Virus record (IMG/VR): IMGVR_UViG_3300020074_000042
Location: 1-41,528 of that record
DNA length: 41,528 nucleotides
Strand: one strand, 5' to 3'
Source of the DNA: a virus
A program made the translations under genes and the position numbers. Positions 8,620-17,052 of this stretch are shown in pieces. The notes beneath the pieces are model-generated. The model searched no databases. It saw only the letters and a list, made by a program, of their open reading frames with translations, and had not been told where the DNA came from. How positions within the stretch are numbered: the first letter of the stretch is position 1; each line of letters begins with the position of its first letter.

Positions 8620-9674
8620 CGACGCCGGCTGCCGCACTTGCAGGCGCATATCGGGAGACGACGGGTGCCCTGGCTGTCACGCTCGTGACGACGCCATCTC
8701 TGAGCCTGACGCCCACGACCGATGTCGTTGCGCTGACGATTACATCTCCAGCGACATCCGCATCGGGGATCGACCTCAACTCGGTGAATACGTCGGGCGT
8801 CGTCATCGACGTCGATGTCATCCCGGCGAACAATAGCAACGCGAACGACACGGTCTTGGACCTCACATATTCCCTGACCGTCACCGACGGCGCGACGTAC
8901 ACGAAGCAGGGACGCATCCTGCGGCTCACCAACTCGCAGACCCAGACGTCGGGCACGATCACGGACTCGGCCGACTGTCTCGTCATCGTCCAGGCTGGCG
9001 ATTCCGGTAAGGCAATCAGTATCACACATGGCGGCACGGGCAACGCGATCGATATCGCGTCGACTTCATCTGGATACGGTATCAATATCGATCAGAATGC
9101 CGCGCTCGCGAGCGGGAAAAGCGCATTGAGAGTCGCCTCGAATACCGCGGCACATGCGGGGTGGCTCGTCTCCCTCTCGCAGTCGCACGTGGCATCAGGA
9201 ACCGGCGTCCTCTCGATCGAAAATGCCTCCGTATCGCAGAGTCTATACATCAACACCTACGGGGTCACCGCGACGAGCATCGACATCGATGCCCCGAATA
9301 CGTCGGGGATTGTCATCGACCTGGATATGGTCCCTGGGAGCACGAGCACTGCTCAGATGCTCACGCTATCGAATACCGGCGCCAATGCGTCGACCGGCAC
9401 AGGAGTCGTCATCGATCACGATGGCGCGACCGGGCTCGCCATGGATATCGATCGAGATGGCAATAGCGGAGCGCGTATATGGGCACTGAAGATCGACTGT
9501 GACAATGCAGGTCTCGGAGGAGTTGGAGCCATCGATGTTTCCGCGCTTGCCGCTGGCGATGCGGTCTTCCATCTCCCTGTCGATACGGGAGGTGTCGGTG
9601 CGGCATACGGACGCATGGCCGTCTATGTCGTCGGCGTCGGAATCAAGTACGTGGCGCTTTACGAGGCAGCATAG
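8616..9674 (+). CDS. Tail fibre-like protein 2 (shared N-terminus, beta repeats)
   Basis: 352 residues, start ATG 8616 behind GGAGG. It begins MTTPAAALAGAYRETTGAL, matching fibre 1's MTSPAGALAGAY..SVGAL, so both probably use this tag to attach to the same virion site. The body repeats short beta strands of the type 'SGIDLNSVNTSGVVIDVDVIP' (split at ~45-65) and again 'TSIDIDAPNTSGIVIDLDMVP' (split at ~225-245). It also has Gly/Asp turns such as HDGATGLAMDIDRDGNSG. This looks like a beta-helix or stacked beta-sheet fibre shaft. No S74 domain or catalytic lyase/hydrolase motif is visible. It may be an alternative or accessory fibre, or a head fibre. Confidence 0.8.
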   Translation: MTTPAAALAGAYRETTGALAVTLVTTPSLSLTPTTDVVALTITSPATSASGIDLNSVNTSGVVIDVDVIPANNSNANDTVLDLTYSLTVTDGATYTKQGRILRLTNSQTQTSGTITDSADCLVIVQAGDSGKAISITHGGTGNAIDIASTSSGYGINIDQNAALASGKSALRVASNTAAHAGWLVSLSQSHVASGTGVLSIENASVSQSLYINTYGVTATSIDIDAPNTSGIVIDLDMVPGSTSTAQMLTLSNTGANASTGTGVVIDHDGATGLAMDIDRDGNSGARIWALKIDCDNAGLGGVGAIDVSALAAGDAVFHLPVDTGGVGAAYGRMAVYVVGVGIKYVALYEAA

Positions 9675-9682
9675 GAGGTAGA

Positions 9683-10075
9683 ATGGGACGAGGGAAGAAG
9701 CATGGTCGGCCCGCAGCGCTTCCGATGCCGCAGGCCGTTCTGGCCGATGGCAGGATCCTCCACCCGTCGGGGCCCGGAGGTGCGGCCGACGATGGCATCC
9801 GGCTCGTCTCGATGGGCACAAGCCAGCGGATCGCACTCGGGGCGGTCCTGAAGTCGATCACGGACCTCATCAACAACCGGAACGAGGTCCTCATGGAGAT
9901 TGCGCAGGGGGCGAAGCTCGATGGTCCCTGGGAGCCGATTGACATCTCGATCGATCGTTCGGCCGTGACCTTCCGACGGGTGGAGCGGCAAGGCGCGCCG
10001 AGTGCGCCCGCGGCGCCCGCGCCACCTCCCGCTCCGCCTGCGAAGGAGGAACCATGTTCGCCGCCGGCGGCGTAG
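9683..10075 (+). CDS. Hypothetical protein with Pro/Ala-rich tail
   Basis: 130 residues with an excellent AGGAGG seven bases before ATG 9683. The N-terminus is basic (MGRGKKHGRP), the centre mixed, and residues ~105-130 form an Ala/Pro-rich flexible tail. Its last 22 bases overlap the next gene in another frame; the tail codons AAGGAGGAA supply that gene's ribosome site. No family recognised. It sits between fibre and tail genes. Confidence 0.7.
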   Translation: MGRGKKHGRPAALPMPQAVLADGRILHPSGPGGAADDGIRLVSMGTSQRIALGAVLKSITDLINNRNEVLMEIAQGAKLDGPWEPIDISIDRSAVTFRRVERQGAPSAPAAPAPPPAPPAKEEPCSPPAA

Positions 10076-10455
10076 AGGACGCGGGCGTCATCGCAGCTGC
10101 AGTCACGCTCGCCCTGGTGGCTGTGAAGTTCGCGGAGCGGATCTTCGACGCCTGGCGGAAGAGCCGCCAGACCGCCGAGATCGAATCGGCGAACGATGGT
10201 CCACCTCACTTCCGCGCGACCGATCGGCATGTCCTGGGCAAGATCCAGGAGGTCGTTTGCCGGACCGATGGGCTCGGAAAACCTCTCGTCTATGCGTCCG
10301 CCGAAATGGTGGACGTGCTACGGAAGCAAACCGAACTCCTCAAGGAGATGTCCGACCGACGCGGTGAAGAGCTCGAAGTCCTGCGGGATCGAGTGAACAT
10401 CTGCGATGGGCATACCGAGATCCTCGCTGCCGTGAAGAGGCGGCTGGAGGCATGA
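10054..10455 (+). CDS. Small membrane protein, holin/spanin-like candidate
   Basis: 133 residues from ATG 10054. Residues ~11-28 (GVIAAAVTLALVAVKFAE) are one hydrophobic helix, followed by a charged cytoplasmic-type or coiled-coil tail (QTELLKEMSDRRGEELEVLRDR at ~90-112, split). The 'one membrane helix plus charged helix' plan resembles some single-pass holins and XhlA-like lysis proteins, although XhlA has the opposite order. It could equally be a structural membrane-piercing factor, given its place before the head-tail adaptor. No catalytic residues are visible. Confidence 0.65.
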   Translation: MFAAGGVEDAGVIAAAVTLALVAVKFAERIFDAWRKSRQTAEIESANDGPPHFRATDRHVLGKIQEVVCRTDGLGKPLVYASAEMVDVLRKQTELLKEMSDRRGEELEVLRDRVNICDGHTEILAAVKRRLEA

Positions 10456-10456
10456 G

Positions 10457-11383
10457 ATGAGAGCGCTCGGCGTCATGGTATCCGAAGTTCAGTCGCTCAT
10501 GCAGAATACCGCCACCGCATACAAGGCGAAGATCAAGAACGCCATCAACCGCGCGTATCGTTCCATCGGCGCGATGGGCGACTGGCCGGACCTCCGGGCC
10601 GAGGAGGAATTCACGGCCGCTGGCACATCGTTCCTCGTCCTGCCCATGTACGTCGATACGGTCAAGGAAGTGCTCGACACGACGAACAATATCCGCCTCG
10701 ATCCGGAGCCCGCGATCGGACGGAAATTCACGGGCACCTATGCGACGTCAGGGACGGCGTACCGATGGGGATACGCGGGCTGGGTGCCGGTGCAGTCCCA
10801 GCCGTCGGTTGCCGCCACGATATCGATCAAGGGCGACAGCGGATCGGACACGGGGACGGTGGTCCGCATCCGGGGAAAGAAGCATCCGGCGACGAGTTCC
10901 GGCATCGGATACGTCATCGACGCCGAGAACGTGACGACCGCAGGAGCATCAGCCGCGACGACGACAAAGGCATTCGTCGAGGTGATCTCGGTCACGAAAG
11001 AGACGGATTCAACCGAAGACCTCATCATCCATGTCGGTGCGAGCTACCTCGGCTACCTTGCCATGGAGCGCTACGCAGCCCAGTATCGCCGCTTGCGGCT
11101 CCACTACGTTCCTTCGTCAGGCACGGTGCTGCGGATCCAATTCCAGCGGACGCCCGAGCGGCTTGTACAGGATCAGGATACGCCGCTCTTCGAGTGCTCG
11201 GATGGCATCGTGCAACTGGCGTACGTCGAACTCCTCCAGGAGCAGAAGCAGTTCGCGAAGGCGATGGCGCTGAAGGCGGACATCCGCGACAGTCTACAGG
11301 CCATCCTGACGGCTGGCATCGGGCGGGATCGGGGTGCGGTACAGGCCGTGCCCGCGACGGGGATGAGGCGGAACTATGACTGA
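10457..11383 (+). CDS. Head-tail adaptor protein (SU10/P22 gp4-like)
   Basis: 308 residues. The first 60 residues (VSEVQSLMQNTATAYKAKIKNAINRAYRSIG split, then WPDLRAEEEF) show the helix-turn plus 'IN.AYR.I' and 'WP.LR' pattern of short-tailed-phage adaptors, and 'LPMYVDTVKEVLD' follows at ~62-74. These proteins bind under the portal and link it to the tail hub. The central ~100 residues are beta-rich and probably lineage-specific. The start at 10457 lies two bases after the previous stop; GTG/ATG codons further in (Met at 10475) are alternatives. The gene overlaps the hub gene by eight bases. Confidence 0.72.
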   Translation: MRALGVMVSEVQSLMQNTATAYKAKIKNAINRAYRSIGAMGDWPDLRAEEEFTAAGTSFLVLPMYVDTVKEVLDTTNNIRLDPEPAIGRKFTGTYATSGTAYRWGYAGWVPVQSQPSVAATISIKGDSGSDTGTVVRIRGKKHPATSSGIGYVIDAENVTTAGASAATTTKAFVEVISVTKETDSTEDLIIHVGASYLGYLAMERYAAQYRRLRLHYVPSSGTVLRIQFQRTPERLVQDQDTPLFECSDGIVQLAYVELLQEQKQFAKAMALKADIRDSLQAILTAGIGRDRGAVQAVPATGMRRNYD

Positions 11384-13013
11384 GTTCGGCGCACCTCTGC
11401 CCATCGCAGTCGAGGAGGACGCGGTCGAGACACCGCTCCGGATCTGGCGCTCGGAGTCCGCGCACGGTGGTCAGGTCTCGTACTACGATTCCAGGCGACT
11501 CCAGCTGAATCAGCTCGCATCGGCGGCGAACATCCAGACCCACCGGATCGGCAGGCGGCGTCGGATGCCAGGATTGAAGATTGGCGTCGCGCCGGCTGGA
11601 ACGACGGCCTACCGCACCGCCCATGGCCTCAGCTACTTCGATGACGTTGTCTCGGGCACATCGTACGCGCGCATGGTCGCGCACTGGTCATCGGTCGCGC
11701 GGCTCTGGAACGGGAGCGCCTGGTCCTCGGAGCTGACGGGCCTCTTCGATCAGGCGAGCCAAATGGTGCAGGGCTCGTGGCTCGATGGCGCGACGCAGCG
11801 GGCGGCCTTGTTCCTCGCGGCCTGTACGGGCTCGACGCTCCAGGCGATCCATGCCATCCGGCATACCTCATCGGCGGGGACATGGGATCGTACGAGCATC
11901 GCACAGACCGCGCGCTGCCTCATGTGGTGGCAGGACAGACTATGGCGCGGTTACGAGGAGTACATCGACGCTTCGGATGTCGGCGATGGCCTGACGTTCT
12001 CATCGTCGGCCATCGCGGTCGATCGCGACTGCGGCGACGAGATCATGGCGCTCGTACCTGCGCGCGGGCTCGAACCGTACATGCTCGTCTTCATGCGCCG
12101 GCGGATCTATGTATTCCGGGCGGTGTGGACCGCGTCGGGCCTGGATTTCGCGACGAGCTACCTCAAGGCGATCACCTACGAGACCGGCTGCCTCGCGACG
12201 CGGAGCGCTCAACCCCTCGGCCCCATGATCCTCTTTCTCGCGGAGGATGGAGTCAGGGCGATCATGCGGGCTGAGGATGATGCACTCGCGGGCACGCGCG
12301 AGCCCATCTCGCGGCCCATCCATGATGTCATCGAGACGATCAATTGGGCGTACGCGGACCGCTCCTGTGCGGCGGTGTTCGGCGGCCGATATTATCTGAG
12401 CGTGCCCACGGGCGCGAACCAGATCCCATCGACCGTCCTCGTCTTCGATCTCGCGACAGGCGGATGGAATGTCTGGACCGCCGAGAACATCCACGGATGG
12501 GATGGACTCGCACGCGGCGACCTCGCGGCGGTGCCGAGGCTCTATGGGCTCGCGGCGCAGCATGTCAGCGAATCGACGCTCGACGCCTGCCACCTCTACT
12601 ACTACAACGATGACTGGGCGTACGAGGGGTCGGCGACCGAGATGACGGCGGAGGAGATCGGGCCCGAAGTCGTCTTCGGCGTGCCCGAGATCGATAAAAT
12701 CTGGGTCTCGATCGAGATCGAGGCCGTCAACGACTCGACATCGGACTCGACGCTCGACATCGATGGACGTGTCGATGAGGGCACATGGCTCGATATCGGG
12801 ACGTGGACGCTCTCGGCGGCCACCCTGACGCTGCCCGAAGTTCTGCCGTTCACGCTCGCAGGTGCCACGCGGACGCGCGCCAAGTACAATCTCGATGGTC
12901 TATTGCCGCGTGGCAGGGGGGTGCAATTTCGGATCCGCGAGACGGCTCACGGCGAGGCGCACATTCTAGGTTACACGGTCGCGGCACTTCCCTGCCCGAT
13001 CCAGAGGGGATGA
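11376..13013 (+). CDS. Tail hub/nozzle, beta-propeller-like
   Basis: 545 residues. Repeated short beta blades carry 'SYFDDVV', 'MVFMRRRIYVFRAVWTAS' (split), 'ILFLAEDGVRAIMR' and 'VFGGRYYLSVPTG...VLVFDLATGGWNVW'. These are hallmarks of the propeller-type tail nozzle or hub of short-tailed phages (P22 gp10-like and SU10/phiEco32-like). The C-terminal ~130 residues (from ~415) look like an additional beta-sandwich. It would seal the packaged head below the adaptor and carry fibres. The start ATG 11376 is coupled to the adaptor gene. A short-tail assignment is supported by the absence of tube, sheath and tape measure genes. Confidence 0.72.
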   Translation: MTEFGAPLPIAVEEDAVETPLRIWRSESAHGGQVSYYDSRRLQLNQLASAANIQTHRIGRRRRMPGLKIGVAPAGTTAYRTAHGLSYFDDVVSGTSYARMVAHWSSVARLWNGSAWSSELTGLFDQASQMVQGSWLDGATQRAALFLAACTGSTLQAIHAIRHTSSAGTWDRTSIAQTARCLMWWQDRLWRGYEEYIDASDVGDGLTFSSSAIAVDRDCGDEIMALVPARGLEPYMLVFMRRRIYVFRAVWTASGLDFATSYLKAITYETGCLATRSAQPLGPMILFLAEDGVRAIMRAEDDALAGTREPISRPIHDVIETINWAYADRSCAAVFGGRYYLSVPTGANQIPSTVLVFDLATGGWNVWTAENIHGWDGLARGDLAAVPRLYGLAAQHVSESTLDACHLYYYNDDWAYEGSATEMTAEEIGPEVVFGVPEIDKIWVSIEIEAVNDSTSDSTLDIDGRVDEGTWLDIGTWTLSAATLTLPEVLPFTLAGATRTRAKYNLDGLLPRGRGVQFRIRETAHGEAHILGYTVAALPCPIQRG

Positions 13014-13014
13014 G

Positions 13015-13650
13015 ATGGCGACGCTCGCACCAGGTTGGAACTTCGCATCCGATCCGACGCTGACCGCCGGGACCCTCAACCTTTGGGCGAAGGCGACGGT
13101 ATCGGCCATCGTGCGCTCGGAGCAGGCAACCGCATTCCGCCTCGTGCGGGCGGATGATATCGCGCCGGGCGATACCGGCGAGATGGCCTACTCAACGGCG
13201 GTCGATGTCCTGTTACTCCGTAGTCTCCTCGTCCCGGTAGGCACGCTGGATGATGGATCTAGCACCGCGCCCGCATCCATGCGGACACGTGACGCACACG
13301 GCGACTACAGCGCCAGCATCCCAGAGGGTGCCGCGATCCGTCCACTGGTCTACGATGCGACGAATATGGTCCCTGACATGAGCGGCTACACGTTTGGGAG
13401 CGCGTTCCCGCTCTTCGTCCGTGCTCCGAGAGACGATGTCTTCCACCTCGCGGGATGCGTGAAGATCGCGCGTACGAACTTCGGCAGCAATGTGGTGAAA
13501 GGACGGTACGTCAGGGGCTCTCTCTCATCGAACAACAAGTGGCAGGACACTACGGTCGCAGGCATCCATCCTGCGACCGTCGGCGTCGCCCTCAAGAGCT
13601 TCGGAATGGGGCAGTCGGGCGGCGTATGGCTCTGGCCCGGGGGGATGTGA
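13015..13650 (+). CDS. Tail/decoration paralogue 1 of three
   Basis: 211 residues from ATG 13015, one base after the hub stop. It is the first of three consecutive proteins of similar size that share a plan: an N-terminal 'pGw.f....LTAgtLN' stretch, a Pro/Gly 'PGD.GEMAYST' strand motif near residue 50, a Cys-containing beta segment and a C-terminal G-x-[V/I]-[W/F]-x-W-G strand (here GGVWLWPGG). The beta-rich makeup recalls small capsid-decoration or tail-knob barrels. No enzyme motif is visible. The stop TGA overlaps the next ATG. Confidence 0.7.
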   Translation: MATLAPGWNFASDPTLTAGTLNLWAKATVSAIVRSEQATAFRLVRADDIAPGDTGEMAYSTAVDVLLLRSLLVPVGTLDDGSSTAPASMRTRDAHGDYSASIPEGAAIRPLVYDATNMVPDMSGYTFGSAFPLFVRAPRDDVFHLAGCVKIARTNFGSNVVKGRYVRGSLSSNNKWQDTTVAGIHPATVGVALKSFGMGQSGGVWLWPGGM

Positions 13651-14273
13651 TGGCGAACATCTCGAAGGGCGTATCGTTCTACCAGGGGCAGAACCTGACG
13701 GCTGCCGACATCATGTCCGCCATCACGGCGGCGATCCTATCGAACGTGGGCGCGGACGACATGAATCCGGCATGGACGGGCGTACGGTTGTCGGAACCAT
13801 CCACGCCGGTCGATGGCGATGTTTGGTACGACACCTCAACCCAGCGGCTGAAAGTCTACTTTAGCCGCTGGTATGTCATCGCCCCCTGCTCGTTCGATTG
13901 CACCTGGCGGATGGCATCGGCCGTCTCCGTGACAACGGGCATCGGCGTCGAGGTCGATCCCGCGAACGTCGGACGAGTTCGCCGGCGGACGAACAACAGT
14001 TTCAGTTTCGTGGGCTCCGCGAAGGGCGCGGTCAGCCTCGGGGAGACGGGCGCACTCACGAGGCTCGGTGTCGGCGAGGCGGCCGCGCACTCAGCGGGTG
14101 CAGGCATCCTGGCACAGGATTTCATCAAGGCCGACTCGTCGCAGAACGGCTACTGGCTGTCGGATACGAGCATGTCGGCAGGCACCGTCTACTATGGCCA
14201 GGCGCTCGAAAGCATCGTGGCGGGTGCCACGGGTAAGGTCTGGTTCTGGGGGCCGCCGATCCTGGCGAGCTGA
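13650..14273 (+). CDS. Tail/decoration paralogue 2 of three
   Basis: 207 residues. ATG 13650 overlaps the previous stop (TGATG), which is preferred over the upstream in-frame start at 13455 that would read through paralogue 1. It contains 'GQNLTAADIMSAITAAI' (14-30), 'PVDGDVWYDTSTQRLKVYFSRWYVIAPC' split at ~53-80, and the C-terminal GKVWFWGPP. The 'GD.WYD..TQRLK.Y' phrase is typical of phage fibre or tail proteins that display a parameter-like hairpin. Function unknown. Confidence 0.7.
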   Translation: MANISKGVSFYQGQNLTAADIMSAITAAILSNVGADDMNPAWTGVRLSEPSTPVDGDVWYDTSTQRLKVYFSRWYVIAPCSFDCTWRMASAVSVTTGIGVEVDPANVGRVRRRTNNSFSFVGSAKGAVSLGETGALTRLGVGEAAAHSAGAGILAQDFIKADSSQNGYWLSDTSMSAGTVYYGQALESIVAGATGKVWFWGPPILAS

Positions 14274-14908
14274 TGATGGCGCAACTTCATCCGGGTCACA
14301 CGTTTGTCGATGGTGAGGAGGTCACGCACGTCTCGCTGGCGGAGGCGATCGACAACGCCACGCTCGAAGATGTGACGATGACATCCCTGAGCCAGCTCCG
14401 CGCCATCGCTCGATCGACATCCGCGCCGTCGAGCCCATCGGCTGGCGATCTCTGGTCCGATCTCGCGACGACGAAGTTACGGGCGTACCTCGATGGCAAG
14501 TGGCTCAGCCTGGGACCCGACGTCATCGAGACGACCGCGCCGATCCATGCGGCTGGGACCGCGGTAGCGAACGGCGAGGCCGCGACGTGGGATCCATCGA
14601 ATGATGAGGTCCTCACCCAGAATCCGGCGGCAAGCAATGTGCCGCTCGCCATCGCGACCGAGGATGTCTCGGTCGGCACAACGGGCCGATTCGCGTGCTT
14701 CGGTAAGATCGATGCCAAGGTTCATGCGTCGGGCGCAACGATCCTTCCGAGCCACTACGTCATGTGCTCGGCGACGCACGCGGGTTGCTTTGCGGCGACC
14801 AACGCGCCCGACGCAGCGGAGCGATTCATTGGCGTTGCCCTGGCGACGATCTCACCGGGGACACGAGGGAGTATCTTCTACTGGGGGAGGCCGGTGCCAC
14901 TGGCTTGA
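14273..14908 (+). CDS. Tail/decoration paralogue 3 of three
   Basis: 211 residues; ATG 14273 overlaps the previous stop. It has 'HPGHTFVDGEEVTHVSLAEAI' (split, 5-25), 'SPSAGDLWSDLATTKLRAYLDGKWLSL' (split, ~59-82) and the C-terminal GSIFYWGRP. The central part (AAGTAVANGEAATWDPSNDEVL, split; 'VPLAIATEDVSVGTTGRFACFGK') resembles the trimeric DUF2190-like decoration barrel, a weak similarity judged by eye. It is coupled to the next gene through a shared TGATG. Confidence 0.7.
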   Translation: MMAQLHPGHTFVDGEEVTHVSLAEAIDNATLEDVTMTSLSQLRAIARSTSAPSSPSAGDLWSDLATTKLRAYLDGKWLSLGPDVIETTAPIHAAGTAVANGEAATWDPSNDEVLTQNPAASNVPLAIATEDVSVGTTGRFACFGKIDAKVHASGATILPSHYVMCSATHAGCFAATNAPDAAERFIGVALATISPGTRGSIFYWGRPVPLA

Positions 14909-15855
14909 TGACGATGCCGAATGGAATTCATCCCATCCGAGATCAGTATGCGACACCCAATACGGGAGATTCGCTCCTTGCCCCCGGTCGTGTTCCGCCC
15001 GGGCGGTCGTATTACGGCGGGCCAATCGTGGACTATGGACCGGGGAGCACATTCGGGCTGGACTCATTTCGTTGGATTCCTACGGGCGTGAAAGGTCGCC
15101 AGGGAGAGCCTCCGGGCCTGGCGGGTCCCTTCGTTGGCGAGGTGCCCAGAGGAGAGATGGATCCTTTTCTACGTGCCTACCAATTTGGCATCAATCGGCC
15201 CTCGCCGGAGATCGTCGGAGGACTGACGCCACTCCTGGGTGAGCGAGCGGGTGGGCTCTTGGAGGCGATTGAGGCCCGGAGCCCGCTCCGCACCGCATCA
15301 TGGGCGGAACCGATGCGGCAGTACCTGGATCCAGAGGTTCGGCAGGCGATCTCCGCGATGGAGGGCCTCGTGCCTTCGCGGCTCGGTATCACGGCCTACT
15401 ACGGAGACCTCGCCAGGGCGGTCCAGGAGCTGGTCGGAGCGCCCGAGCTGGGGGTCGCGCGCCAGTACATCGGAAGCCGGCTGTCCGAGGGCATTCCGGA
15501 GGACCTCCTCGGTGGATACCGGCAGGACATCCGAGCGGCGCAGGCTGCGCGCGGGCTCTCGTACGGACCTGCGGCCGCCTCCGATGAGGCTGTGCAGCTC
15601 GCGCGCCTCCGGGAGGCCCAACGACAGGCGCTCCTGGGGCCCGCGATGACACTCGGATTCCAGACGCTCGGCATGTCCGGCTTCCCCGAGATGGCCCAGA
15701 TCGGGACCGTGAACTTCGCGCCCGTGGGTACAGCCGAGGAGCTTCACCAGCAGCGCCAGTATGCGAACAGGGCCTTGAACTGGCAGGTCGGCTTTGCGGG
15801 CGCCGAGAGCGCCCTCGGGCTGGCGGGTCTCCTGGCGGGGCTCCCAGGGGGATAG
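14908..15855 (+). CDS. Probable internal/ejection protein 1
   Basis: 315 residues from ATG 14908, overlapping the previous stop; the longer frame from 14764 would overlap it by 145 bases. The first ~85 residues are Gly/Pro-rich and disordered. Residues ~195-245 hold the phrase 'RAAQAARGLSYGPAAASDEA' followed by a long amphipathic helix, and the C-terminus is Ala/Gly/Leu-rich (ALGLAGLLAGLPGG). The pattern recalls short-tailed-phage ejection (pilot) proteins, which enter the host with DNA. The family is not firmly recognised; its position just before two other probable inner proteins supports the role. Confidence 0.6.
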   Translation: MTMPNGIHPIRDQYATPNTGDSLLAPGRVPPGRSYYGGPIVDYGPGSTFGLDSFRWIPTGVKGRQGEPPGLAGPFVGEVPRGEMDPFLRAYQFGINRPSPEIVGGLTPLLGERAGGLLEAIEARSPLRTASWAEPMRQYLDPEVRQAISAMEGLVPSRLGITAYYGDLARAVQELVGAPELGVARQYIGSRLSEGIPEDLLGGYRQDIRAAQAARGLSYGPAAASDEAVQLARLREAQRQALLGPAMTLGFQTLGMSGFPEMAQIGTVNFAPVGTAEELHQQRQYANRALNWQVGFAGAESALGLAGLLAGLPGG

Positions 15856-15873
15856 AAAAAGTAGGAGGAGGCG

Positions 15874-17052
15874 ATGGCCTATCCGATACCCAACATCCGA
15901 GCGCCGTTCTCGCTGGAGGCCGCGATGTCGATCATCCGGACGCTCCAGCAGCGCCAGCAGGCGCAGGAGATGGCCGCCTACCGGACGCAGGCTTTGAAGC
16001 TCCAACGCGAGAGCCAGGCGGACGCGCTCAAGGCGAGGGCGTTGCAGGCGGGCGCCATCCCCGTCTTTTCCGAACCGACGGACATAGAAATGCAAGGCAT
16101 CGTCGGAACGAAGGCGCCGGGGCCTGCGCGAGAATCAGCCGCAGAGCTCTATAAAGGGGCAGGTTTCTCCGGGCACCCACCGCTTTACCGACTTGGCAAT
16201 ACCTGGTTCGCTCCGCCGCCTGCTGCCGCGATCGAGGCCGGACGCAAGGCCAAACGTGAGGAGGCCCAGATCGCATCGACCGAGGCCCTGACCGGCGTTC
16301 GGCGTGCGACCGAGGAGGCGCTCCGGATCGAGGCCGGACGCAAGGCCAAACGTGAGGAGGCCCAGATCGCATCGACCGAGGCCTTGACCGGCGTTCGGCG
16401 TGCGACCGAGGAGGCGCTCCGGAAGAAGGCCCAGGCTCCGCCGCCGCCTGCGAAGCTCTCGGATGAGGAGAGGATTCTCATCGGCAAGTTCTCGGACTGG
16501 ACGACGAAGCTTCTCGCCGGCGAGGAGATCGACACCACGCCGCCCAAAGGGCTCTCATCCGACGCACAGGCGTACTTCGCGGGCATCCGGATCGGGAAGG
16601 GGCCTGTCTCGAAGCTCTCGGAGGAGAAACAGAAGGCCATCGTCAAGGGGCTCCAAGGGATTGTGAGCCATATCCAGGAACGTGGATCCCCCTTGGCAAA
16701 GTCCACGCTCTCCGGCTTGTCCGGCATCGTGCCAGCGCTCGATTTCAAGTTCCCGGGATGGAGCGCCGAGAATACCCCCGAAGGTACTCCGCTCCAGCAG
16801 TGGTTCGGCGACATGCGCCAGATCCTGATCGATAGCGCCATGGAGGAGTCTGCGACACCTCGGCCACAAGCCCAGGGCGCGCCCGCGGGGCCCGAGCCTG
16901 CCGCCATGCCTGCCGGCGGCACGTCCGCCTTGCCGCAGGCGCCACTGGACATCGAGGGACTGCTCGGGGCATCGTCTGAGGACTGGGGGAGGATCCTGGA
17001 CCTTCTCGGCGAGGAGACGGGCTTGTTCGAGGAGGAGGAGGAGGAGGAGTGA
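15874..17052 (+). CDS. Probable internal/ejection protein 2, with tandem repeat
   Basis: 392 residues, start ATG 15874 behind AGGAGGAGG. Residues ~10-55 form a Gln/Ala-rich helix. Residues 120-183 are two consecutive copies of a 32-residue unit beginning IEAGRKAKREEAQ, a strongly charged helix, encoded by a near-perfect 96-bp duplication. The C-terminal quarter is Pro/Ala-rich, ending in seven Glu codons. Those GAG codons double as the ribosome site of the next gene, whose GTG overlaps this stop. Such helical, repeat-bearing proteins next to a giant inner protein fit DNA-ejection components. No enzyme motif is seen. Confidence 0.62.
   Translation: MAYPIPNIRAPFSLEAAMSIIRTLQQRQQAQEMAAYRTQALKLQRESQADALKARALQAGAIPVFSEPTDIEMQGIVGTKAPGPARESAAELYKGAGFSGHPPLYRLGNTWFAPPPAAAIEAGRKAKREEAQIASTEALTGVRRATEEALRIEAGRKAKREEAQIASTEALTGVRRATEEALRKKAQAPPPPAKLSDEERILIGKFSDWTTKLLAGEEIDTTPPKGLSSDAQAYFAGIRIGKGPVSKLSEEKQKAIVKGLQGIVSHIQERGSPLAKSTLSGLSGIVPALDFKFPGWSAENTPEGTPLQQWFGDMRQILIDSAMEESATPRPQAQGAPAGPEPAAMPAGGTSALPQAPLDIEGLLGASSEDWGRILDLLGEETGLFEEEEEEE
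16231..16422 (+). repeat. 96-bp tandem duplication, two copies
   Basis: Copy 1 is 16231-16326 and copy 2 is 16327-16422. They differ at one synonymous site (CCCTG versus CCTTG inside GAGGCC.TG). In frame, each encodes a 32-residue charged helix, so the duplication lengthens a predicted coiled coil by whole heptad-like turns. Near identity indicates a recent event or gene conversion. Confidence 0.95.
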
